Below, in pieces: positions 1 to 5,019 of a stretch of 5,529 nt of DNA. The notes below the pieces were generated by a model that saw only the letters and a list, made by a program, of their open reading frames with translations, did not search any database and was not told the origin of the DNA. The DNA comes from Deltaproteobacteria bacterium. GTDB lineage: Bacteria > Desulfobacterota > Desulfobacteria > Desulfobacterales > UBA11574. The first letter of the stretch is position 1. Each line of letters opens with the position of its first letter. The stretch covers positions 1 through 5,529 of the forward strand of contig JAFDCA010000290.1 of assembly GCA_019313025.1 (NCBI GenBank), written 5' to 3'. The position numbers and the translations under genes were made by a program.

Positions 1-401
1 GGTTCCTCGATGACCATGTACTCTCCCATTCCACCGGGAGAATCGGGCCGAAATCCGCCTTCCCGCATATTCAAACAGGCCGACGGCATTAATCCTTCTC
101 GACAATTCCGGCAGACCCCGCAATGCATGACACAATCCCCGGTCACTTTGTATCCGGGTTTCAGCGTTCGGACCTGGCTTCCGATTTCAACCACTTCGCC
201 CCCCCACTCATGGCCGGGGGTGTAAGGGCCTAAATCGTAGCGCCCTTCTTTTGAGAGCCCTTCAAAGCACTCCACATCGGATCCGCATATCCCGCAGGCG
301 CCGACTTTTACCAATACCTGGTCGGGTTTCAGTTTTGGAATGTCGACATGTTCGATCCTCAAATCCCGTGGACCGTGTAAAAACGCCATTTTTGCCTTCA
401 T
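1..401 (-). CDS. Zinc-dependent medium-chain alcohol/polyol dehydrogenase, N-terminal part (cut by window edge)
   Basis: The reading frame starts at ATG 401-399 and runs off the window after 133 codons, so about the first third of a ~340-residue enzyme is visible. It is the GroES-like catalytic domain of an MDR dehydrogenase. CGICGSD (C39 as catalytic zinc ligand) and PGHEW (H64, E65) are present, followed by a structural-zinc lobe with C94, C97, C100 and C109. The last cysteine spacing is one residue longer than in horse liver ADH. Such enzymes oxidise a secondary alcohol with NAD(P) in the cytoplasm; the Rossmann domain is not visible, so cofactor choice cannot be judged. An AAGAAGGGG stretch precedes the ATG by a suitable distance. 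It lies 97 bp after the IolN-like hydrolase gene, so a role as inosose/polyol dehydrogenase (IolM role) is plausible. Its N-terminus is, however, more like sorbitol or threonine dehydrogenases than Thermotoga IolM as I recall it. Family sure, substrate unsure. Confidence 0.9.
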   Translation of the reverse strand, partial: MKAKMAFLHGPRDLRIEHVDIPKLKPDQVLVKVGACGICGSDVECFEGLSKEGRYDLGPYTPGHEWGGEVVEIGSQVRTLKPGYKVTGDCVMHCGVCRNCREGLMPSACLNMREGGFRPDSPGGMGEYMVIEE

Positions 402-453
402 CTTCGGGCCCCTTCTTTATTTAAAATCGGCCATTCTTCTTAACAAAGAGTTC

Positions 454-482
454 GGCCACCCTGTTTGGTAAACGGGTTGGCC
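454..482 (-). other. Intercistronic stem-loop between the hydrolase and dehydrogenase genes
   Basis: This is an interrupted inverted repeat. GGCC (454-457), ACCC (458-461) and GTTT (463-466) pair with AAAC (470-473), GGGT (474-477) and GGCC (479-482). There is one unpaired base on each side (462, 478) and a three-base loop. The 12-bp stem lies 16 nt after the hydrolase stop codon. No U-tract follows on either strand, so it is not a standard intrinsic terminator. It could be an mRNA stability or processing element, or a protein-binding site. The structure is visible; the function is inferred. Confidence 0.5.
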
Positions 483-498
483 TTCATAGACGCGATGC

Positions 499-1611
499 TT
501 AGCCTTTGGAAAAAGGCCCGACATGGGGCAATTCATACACCGATTTCCATCCTTCGCTAAACGGCTCCCTCAGAAACGGCTCCAATTCCTTGGGATCCCT
601 GAGAGAGACTTTGTCCGGCGGGGGGACTGTTCCCGGAGGAAACGTTTCCAGAATCTGATCATTCAGCAATGTTAAATACTTTAAAATCGCAGCAATGGGG
701 CGCTTGGCCTTTCTGGCGGTGGCTTTACTGGGCGCCCCCACGACACCCTCCGGCGTCGCAAACCGTTCGATGGTGAAATGACCTTCGCCCTCGGACCATC
801 GATGGGGCCTGCGGTAGGGATCTACTGAAAGATCAAAATGTCCTTCCGGCAAAAATGCTTCCCCTTCCGCATCTTGAACCACACGCATATCCAGCATCTC
901 ATTAAATAGCAAAAGTCCCACTGCCGTTTCGCTTTCATCCGCATGAATGAAATTGGTCTCGAGACTGTCGTCTCTTCCCACGGGCATGAAAAACTCTCTG
1001 ACCGCCCGATGCCAATCCAGCACCTGGACCAACGCCGGTAATTGAAATCGTTTCATAAATTCCTGAATGGCCGATTCCAGCATCCAGAGATGACCATGAT
1101 TGTTCACCAGGATCATCTTGCGGTACCCGTCGTTCCACAGGCCCAGCAGGGTATAGATCAACATTTCTTGAACCGTCTCCTGGGGGATAATTACCGTTCC
1201 GGGCATTCCCATGTGATGATAAGGGTGCCCGCCGTAGTTCAAGGGTGTAAAGGCCAGATTGACCTCACATCCCTGTTTGGCCGTGTACCGTCTGACCCCC
1301 TCAAGAATCTGGGTAACCATGAACGTATCCAGGCCTGAGTTGGCATGTATCCCATGGTTTTCCGTACAGCCGATGGGGAGAAACAGAATATCGTTTTTCT
1401 TCCTTTTCTCAATACACTGAACCCGCGGTGTATTTTGAATATAGCATCCGGCTTTACCAAGTTCGCTGGGCGACGGCATCTCATATTCCTTTAAAATCGC
1501 GTCGATTTCTTCTTCCGAGGCATCCCAGACCGCTTTCTTTATGCGACCCACGGTATTGTCTTCAAATATGATCTCCGGATATTCCGTTGTCAGCCATTTC
1601 TTTGTTTCCAT
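499..1611 (-). CDS. iolN: Creatininase-family hydrolase, probable 3-dehydro-scyllo-inosose hydrolase (IolN-like)
   Basis: A 370-residue protein of the creatininase superfamily, whose members hydrolyse amide or carbon-carbon bonds using two metal ions. Metal-site motifs are readable: LPIGCTENHG (E84, H86), SGLDT (D95), NNHGH (H172, H174) and HADESETA (E226/E228). GGHPYHHMGMPGT at 127-139 matches the family's conserved loop. It is far longer than classical creatininase (~260 residues), with ~75 extra residues before the first motif and a ~100-residue tail rich in Pro and charged residues. That layout, with the nearby zinc dehydrogenase and TIM-barrel epimerase, matches Thermotoga IolN, which opens the ring of a diketo-inositol to a keto-gluconate. 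A strong AGGAGG (1620-1625) lies 8 nt before the ATG. The stop is TAA at 499-501. The protein should be cytoplasmic; no signal peptide is seen. The family is secure. The IolN assignment is an inference from length, motifs and context, and another cyclic ketone or lactam could be the substrate. Confidence 0.85.
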   Translation of the reverse strand: METKKWLTTEYPEIIFEDNTVGRIKKAVWDASEEEIDAILKEYEMPSPSELGKAGCYIQNTPRVQCIEKRKKNDILFLPIGCTENHGIHANSGLDTFMVTQILEGVRRYTAKQGCEVNLAFTPLNYGGHPYHHMGMPGTVIIPQETVQEMLIYTLLGLWNDGYRKMILVNNHGHLWMLESAIQEFMKRFQLPALVQVLDWHRAVREFFMPVGRDDSLETNFIHADESETAVGLLLFNEMLDMRVVQDAEGEAFLPEGHFDLSVDPYRRPHRWSEGEGHFTIERFATPEGVVGAPSKATARKAKRPIAAILKYLTLLNDQILETFPPGTVPPPDKVSLRDPKELEPFLREPFSEGWKSVYELPHVGPFSKG

Positions 1612-1670
1612 TATATGTGCCTCCTGCTAGTTGCTTAGATTTAAAGTACGTGTTAAACTTTCGTTGAATC

Positions 1671-1713
1671 GACCGGTTGCTTCTTCGAATCCAGATCCAG
1701 CCTTCAACCGGTC
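1671..1713 (-). other. Perfect 9-bp inverted repeat in the intercistronic spacer before the hydrolase gene
   Basis: GACCGGTTG (1671-1679) and CAACCGGTC (1705-1713) are exact reverse complements separated by 25 bases. The structure starts 8 nt after the TAA of the TIM-barrel gene and ends 59 nt before the hydrolase start, within an otherwise non-coding 110-bp spacer (1612-1721). No T-run follows in the direction of transcription, so a rho-independent terminator is unlikely. An mRNA-processing or stability hairpin, or an internal binding site, are the main options. Confidence 0.5.
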
Positions 1714-1721
1714 TATGGATA

Positions 1722-2585
1722 TTAACCTCCATACAGTCGTTTAAATTCCGGCAGGCATTCCCGATATCCGTCTTCAAAGGTGCCGCCATCGGGTCGATAG
1801 ACACTCTCCAATGAAACGACCCCCTGATAGTTGTCTTTCTTTAGCTCCGCTGCGATGTCTTCAAGGTACGGCGCCATATCACCCTCACCCAGGGGACAGA
1901 ACCGTACCGTCGCCCTGGCGATATCGGCTTTGCAGTCTTTGATATGGATATGACCGATATGGTCCCTGATTTCTTGATAACCATCGGGATATGGAATGTC
2001 TGTACAGTAGAGGGTATTCGGAATATCCCAGATGACCTTGAGATGTTTCGTGCCTAAATCATCGATCAATTTTCTGGCCAGATATGCCGAGGTGATCATC
2101 GCATTATTGCCGGTTTCGACGGCCAAAGTGATCCCTTCGTCTTCCGCCAATTGGACCGGTGCCTCCATGAGCTTCAACAGCTTATCCCAGGCTCCGGTAC
2201 TGGCGACCCACTGGTCGGCACCGTTATAGCCGAAAATGATCATCTCTTTCCTGCAGCTCATAACCCTCACGAGCTCGGCCCCCAGCTCTTTGGCGATATG
2301 AATACAGCGCTTCAGTCCTTCAAAGTGTTTTTGATATGCCTCATCTTCCGGTGTGGTGGTCATCACCGGAAGTCCGACAAAATTATGACGGGTGATACAC
2401 GGTACCTTGACCTCATATTGGGTGATTAAGGCTTTAATCTTTTGGATTTCTTCCGGTGTTTGATCGCCGATTTCTTTATCCCACACAAATTGGAGTTCAG
2501 CATACGCCAGTCCCGTTTCCTTCATGACCGTCAATGCATGCTCAAGGTCCCTGCTGATACCGTCCGTAATGACACCAAGTTTCAT
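1722..2585 (-). CDS. TIM-barrel sugar (phosphate) isomerase/epimerase, AP-endonuclease-2 fold
   Basis: A 287-residue protein of the xylose-isomerase-like TIM-barrel superfamily, at the family's usual length. The four expected metal ligands fall in the right order at barrel strand ends: Glu in AVETGNN (E157), Asp in IWDIPNT (D187), His in GHIHIKD (H212/H214) and Glu in VSLESVY (E260). The N-terminus MKLGVITD forms the first barrel strand. Members epimerise or isomerise keto-sugars or keto-acids, or dehydrate inosose (IolE). Here the neighbours suggest a keto-hexonate epimerase such as the IolO step (5-keto-L-gluconate to D-tagaturonate), but overall similarity to IolO cannot be shown by eye. 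GGAGG (2594-2598) lies 8 nt before the ATG and directly follows the stop of the upstream dehydrogenase gene; the 14-bp gap indicates co-transcription. It is a cytoplasmic enzyme. The family call is firm; the exact reaction is open. Confidence 0.88.
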   Translation of the reverse strand: MKLGVITDGISRDLEHALTVMKETGLAYAELQFVWDKEIGDQTPEEIQKIKALITQYEVKVPCITRHNFVGLPVMTTTPEDEAYQKHFEGLKRCIHIAKELGAELVRVMSCRKEMIIFGYNGADQWVASTGAWDKLLKLMEAPVQLAEDEGITLAVETGNNAMITSAYLARKLIDDLGTKHLKVIWDIPNTLYCTDIPYPDGYQEIRDHIGHIHIKDCKADIARATVRFCPLGEGDMAPYLEDIAAELKKDNYQGVVSLESVYRPDGGTFEDGYRECLPEFKRLYGG

Positions 2586-2599
2586 CTTTTAAGCCTCCA

Positions 2600-3493
2600 T
2601 TACTGTTTTTTGACTTCCGTTCCTGCGATCTGTTCCAATAACTTTACGATCGACCAGTTGTCTTCATCCGGAAACATCGATATCCCGGCCTGGAATAATT
2701 CGAATGCGGCGCTGGCGGTGAACATCGCCACGCCATTTTCTTTGGCCATCGCCATGGTGATTCCGAGATCTTTGTACATGGTTCCGATATGGCTTCCGGT
2801 CCCCTTGAATTTACGCTCGATTATCAGTTTGGCCGCATTTTTGAACAGCGGACTTCCGACGCCGCTGGAGCCGAATACCTCATAGAGGGTCTCGGCTTTT
2901 ACGCCGGCTTTCACACCGAGCACGAGGGATTCGAAGATGGCGGTGAAACTCGCCCCGATGAGGGCCTGAAGCGCAGCCTTGACCGTCTGACCCATACCGA
3001 TCTCTTCGCCAACGTGAAAAATCTTTTGGCCAACAGCTTCCAGAACCTCTTTGACATCCGCAATGACTGCTTTTTTTCCTGCCGCCATCAGCGTGAGGGT
3101 CCCATTGTCGGCACCTGATTTGCCGCCGCTTACAGGGGTGTCAATCAGGTGGAACCCTTTTTCTACAACAGGGGGTTCTATTGCTCGAATTTCCGATGGA
3201 TGGATGGTGGCTGAAACAATGATGATGGAACCCGGTTTTAATCCATCCAGAAATCCATACTCGCCAAGGACGACATCTTTAACCTGCGGTCCATTTAAGA
3301 CCATGATAAAAACCGCATCCGAATTTTCGGCAACCTCCCGGACCCCTTCAGCCGGTTTTCCGCCTAGCTCGGCCAACGCCTGCCGGCGTTCCTCGCGCAA
3401 ATCATAGCCTGTCAGTTCAAAACCGTGCCCTAATATGTTCTTGGCCATTCCGATACCCATATCGCCAAGACCCACCAATCCGATTTTTTTCAT
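2600..3493 (-). CDS. NAD-dependent beta-hydroxyacid dehydrogenase (3-hydroxyisobutyrate dehydrogenase family)
   Basis: A 297-residue enzyme, the family's normal length, that interconverts a hydroxy-acid and a keto- or semialdehyde acid. Numbered from the upstream in-frame ATG at 3499, it has a Rossmann motif GLGDMG (10-15) and an acidic D33 after the second strand, favouring NAD over NADP. The substrate-binding motif is DTPVSGG (120-126), the catalytic lysine is K174 in GMGQTVK, and a conserved K243-D244 lies in the helical C-terminal domain. The usual K-x-x-N-N/Q reads K-A-A-L-Q, so the first Asn is lost. I place the start at ATG 3493-3491 because AAGGAGG (3500-3506) abuts the ATG at 3499 but lies 6 nt from this one. 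It follows a deleted paralogue by 57 bp and precedes the TIM-barrel gene by 14 bp, so it belongs to the same operon. Possible substrates include hexonates, threonate or tartronate semialdehyde; none can be chosen from the sequence. Confidence 0.9.
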   Translation of the reverse strand: MKKIGLVGLGDMGIGMAKNILGHGFELTGYDLREERRQALAELGGKPAEGVREVAENSDAVFIMVLNGPQVKDVVLGEYGFLDGLKPGSIIIVSATIHPSEIRAIEPPVVEKGFHLIDTPVSGGKSGADNGTLTLMAAGKKAVIADVKEVLEAVGQKIFHVGEEIGMGQTVKAALQALIGASFTAIFESLVLGVKAGVKAETLYEVFGSSGVGSPLFKNAAKLIIERKFKGTGSHIGTMYKDLGITMAMAKENGVAMFTASAAFELFQAGISMFPDEDNWSIVKLLEQIAGTEVKKQ

Positions 3494-3499
3494 TCGCAT

Positions 3500-3506
3500 C
3501 CTCCTT
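3500..3506 (-). promoter_or_regulatory. Ribosome binding site that decides the HIBADH-family start
   Basis: The minus strand reads AAGGAGG followed at once by ATGCGAATG. The first ATG (3499) has no spacer and would be unusable for this Shine-Dalgarno sequence. The second (3493) has a 6-nt spacer and gives MKKIGLVGLG, the typical family N-terminus. Confidence 0.75.
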
Positions 3507-3550
3507 CAAAATCCATATTTAATCGCATTCAATGGTTGCTTCTTGCTGTA

Positions 3551-3760
3551 TCAATATTTCGAATCAGACCTTTTTACCTCAACCCCTGCGATGTTCTCTA
3601 AAATTTTAATAACGGTCCGGTTATCTTCGTCCGGATGAAGCGATTTTCCGGCCTGGAACAATTCATATGCCGAACCGGTGCTGAACATGGGCATACCGTA
3701 TTCTTTCGCCATTCCCATGCCCATATTACCCAGACCGATGATCCCAACACCTTCGATCAA
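3551..3760 (-). pseudogene. Remnant of a second HIBADH-family dehydrogenase with a large in-frame internal deletion
   Basis: This 69-codon frame joins the first ~19 codons of a HIBADH-type enzyme (VGIIGLGNMGMGMAK, the NAD-binding start) directly to the last ~50 (EYGMPMFSTGSAYELFQAG onward). Against the intact neighbour, residues ~21 to 253 are missing (~233 codons, ~700 bp), including the catalytic lysine, so it cannot be an active dehydrogenase. The junction (about 3701-3717) lies in a sequence encoding MAKE that is similar at both deletion ends, as expected for deletion between short direct repeats. The frame is kept. It starts with TTG (3760-3758), preceded by AAAGGA (3766-3771) with a 5-nt spacer and by an in-frame TAG, so a short peptide may still be made. 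The C-terminal part is clearly diverged from the intact paralogue, pointing to an old duplication rather than a recent copy. It is the first frame after the predicted promoter. Confidence 0.85.
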
Positions 3761-3852
3761 CTATTTCCTTTGAAGAGTCGATGATGACCTATCGTTCGTG
3801 CAGATCCCACTTCAGATTAAACCGGGTGTGGCAAAAAATCCGTGTAAATGAT

Positions 3853-3870
3853 ATTGTCGTATAATACAAT
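3853..3870 (-). promoter_or_regulatory. Candidate operator palindrome over the -10 box and transcription start
   Basis: ATTGT (3853-3857) and ACAAT (3866-3870) form an inverted repeat around a TATA core, with 14 of 18 positions symmetrical; an inner GTAT-A-ATAC palindrome overlaps it. The site covers the predicted -10 box and start point, the classic place for a repressor. The FadR-type regulator encoded just upstream is the obvious candidate. The spacing (TTGT-N8-ACAA) is wider than the TNGT-N3-ACNA of E. coli FadR, so the assignment is inferred. Confidence 0.5.
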
Positions 3871-3888
3871 TATCAGAATATTTGTCAA
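3861..3888 (-). promoter_or_regulatory. Sigma-70-type promoter for the catabolic operon
   Basis: On the minus strand a perfect -35 box TTGACA (3888-3883) is followed after 16 bases by TATTAT (3866-3861), a five-of-six match to the -10 consensus. The start point should lie near 3854, giving a leader of ~94 nt before the TTG of the dehydrogenase remnant. It would drive the remnant, the intact dehydrogenase, the TIM-barrel enzyme, the hydrolase and the zinc dehydrogenase. Confidence 0.65.
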
Positions 3889-3979
3889 GAACGAATTTGC
3901 TTATGAATATTGAATTATTGCGGTTTTTTTAATTTTCTAATCCCAAACCTACAAAAACGCTTCAAAGCGATAGAAAGAG

Positions 3980-3997
3980 ATTGTGAAACCGAACAAA
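3980..3997. promoter_or_regulatory. Second candidate regulator site upstream of the promoter
   Basis: TTGT (3981-3984) and ACAA (3993-3996) repeat the same half-sites with the same 8-base spacing as the site over the -10 box. The centres are 127 bp apart, about 12 helical turns. It could be an auxiliary operator used in DNA looping, or chance; the central 8 bases do not match the first site. Confidence 0.25.
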
Positions 3998-4130
3998 ACC
4001 AAACGCCTCAAAGTGGAAATGGCGGGGGGCGCGGGGTAAAATTCGTTGTAGCGGCGGTCTATTCACACAGGCAAAATGGGATCTGGACCGATGCGTCGGT
4101 TTCTTTTAATTGATATCGTGCTGGTGGACT

Positions 4131-4901
4131 TCAGCTGAATGACAAATTTGAGGTCTGCAGATTCTTATGTTCGCCACGTATATTTCGATAGCTGCGCTCC
4201 ATAAGAGATTTAATATCCTTGATGTGACTCCGCAACGTTATGAGCGCAGCGGAGATGTCACCGCTTTTGATGATATCAATCAATTTTTGGTGAGCCTCCG
4301 GAACCGAAGCGAATCCATCAGCGGCTGTACGCGTCCGACGGATCTCTTCATATAAAAACGCCCGCAGGATGTTGTATAATTCGTCAAAAAGACGGTTGCC
4401 ACAGGCTTCGATAATGATACCGTGAAACCGGTAATCGGCATCGATGCGGTCCGCATCCGAATTGCGGTCGATGGCCTGACGCATATTTTCAATCTCGGCT
4501 TCTAAACGATCGAGCGTGGGTTGAATGATAGCAGGATCCCTCTGGTAACCTTCCACTAGATAGAAAAATCCCTGCTGCTCCATGACCAAGCGCATTTCCA
4601 ATAGATCAAAAAACTCACTTTCACCCAACATAATTGCCCAGGTTAGGGCTTCAGTTGAGATTTTGGAACGATCGCACACAAACGTTCCCTTGGCCACTTT
4701 GGATTCAAGAACCCCCAGGTGATGAAAAACCTTGATCGCTTCCCGAATCGATGTACGCCCAATACCGAACATGTCGGCCAACTGCTGCTCGGTGGGCAAA
4801 CGATCGCCTACCTTATATTCCCCTGAGGCAATCAGCGCTTTGATCTTTTCCATGGCCTGGTTGACAACCGTTTTTTGCTTTATTTTTTCTGTAATCTCCA
4901 T
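4131..4901 (-). CDS. GntR-family transcriptional regulator, FadR subfamily (FCD domain)
   Basis: A 256-residue DNA-binding regulator. Residues ~10-76 form the winged helix-turn-helix, with GDRLPTEQQLADMFGIGRTS (32-51), IREAIKVFHHLGVLE (52-66) and the wing KGTFV (71-75). Residues ~95-235 are the all-helical FCD effector domain with its metal-site residues D156, H160 (DYRFH), H204 (PEAHQK) and H226 (RSHI). These usually bind a divalent metal that helps hold a carboxylate ligand such as a sugar acid, which fits the neighbouring pathway. The last ~20 residues are a polar tail beyond the domain. It probably represses the operon starting at the promoter near 3860, and perhaps its own gene or the TRAP genes. 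The ATG has only a weak ribosome site (ACGAGAT). Whether it has its own promoter in the 118-bp gap upstream or reads through from the transporter is unclear. The effector is unknown. Confidence 0.93.
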   Translation of the reverse strand: MEITEKIKQKTVVNQAMEKIKALIASGEYKVGDRLPTEQQLADMFGIGRTSIREAIKVFHHLGVLESKVAKGTFVCDRSKISTEALTWAIMLGESEFFDLLEMRLVMEQQGFFYLVEGYQRDPAIIQPTLDRLEAEIENMRQAIDRNSDADRIDADYRFHGIIIEACGNRLFDELYNILRAFLYEEIRRTRTAADGFASVPEAHQKLIDIIKSGDISAALITLRSHIKDIKSLMERSYRNIRGEHKNLQTSNLSFS

Positions 4902-4980
4902 GTTATCTCGTTTCGAATGCAGAAGTTACTTAATAATGATCTGCACGCCATTTGAAGGTAATGTCAGCATAAATCACAAG

Positions 4981-5000
4981 AAAAAACAACATGCGTTATC
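4981..5000 (-). terminator. Weak candidate intrinsic terminator after the TRAP permease gene
   Basis: About 20 nt after the permease stop, the minus strand reads GATAAC-GCAT-GTTGTT, a six-pair stem including two G-U pairs, running into TTTTTT (4986-4981). The U-tract is good but the stem is AU-rich and short, so it would be partial at best, perhaps lowering read-through into the regulator gene. Confidence 0.25.
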
Positions 5001-5019
5001 CTGACAACCCGTTGGTATT

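Larger units (their letters stand above)
3761..4130. other. 370-bp regulatory intergenic region between the gntR-type gene and the catabolic genes
   Basis: No convincing gene is seen here. The low-coordinate half (3761-3900) is AT-rich and carries the promoter and palindrome listed separately, with a ~94-nt leader to the remnant start. The other half (3900-4130) holds the second TTGT/ACAA site, a short CGCTT-CA-AAGCG repeat (3959-3970) and a G-rich run near 4021-4036. It also has a hairpin ACCGA-TGCG-TCGGT (4087-4100) followed on the plus strand by a T-rich stretch. A 67-codon plus-strand frame (3910-4113) has no family features and looks spurious. Confidence 0.7.

Noticed and set aside
10..225. 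Plus-strand open frame of 71 codons
   Set aside because: It lies antisense over the zinc-binding domain of the dehydrogenase, whose motifs are unmistakable on the minus strand; the plus frame has no family features.
2032..2885. Several long plus-strand frames (2032-2229, 2151-2429, 2442-2885)
   Set aside because: All are antisense shadows of the TIM-barrel and dehydrogenase genes, which have full motif support and ribosome sites.
4087..4110. Hairpin ACCGA-TGCG-TCGGT followed by TTCTTTT on the plus strand
   Set aside because: It would terminate plus-strand transcription, but no plus-strand gene is seen. On the minus strand, where it follows the regulator gene, no U-tract follows. The 5-bp stem could be chance.
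3910..4113. Plus-strand 67-codon frame in the regulatory region
   Set aside because: No ribosome site of note, no recognisable domain, compositionally biased, and it crosses regulatory-looking sequence; probably chance.
4130..4139. Perfect palindrome TTCAGCTGAA at the regulator stop codon
   Set aside because: Ten bases only and overlapping the stop codon of the coding sequence; no second copy or promoter nearby supports a site.
4902..5019. Search for a separate promoter for the regulator gene
   Set aside because: No pair of -35 and -10 boxes with 16-18 base spacing stood out; TTGTGA and CTGACA occur but without a matching -10.
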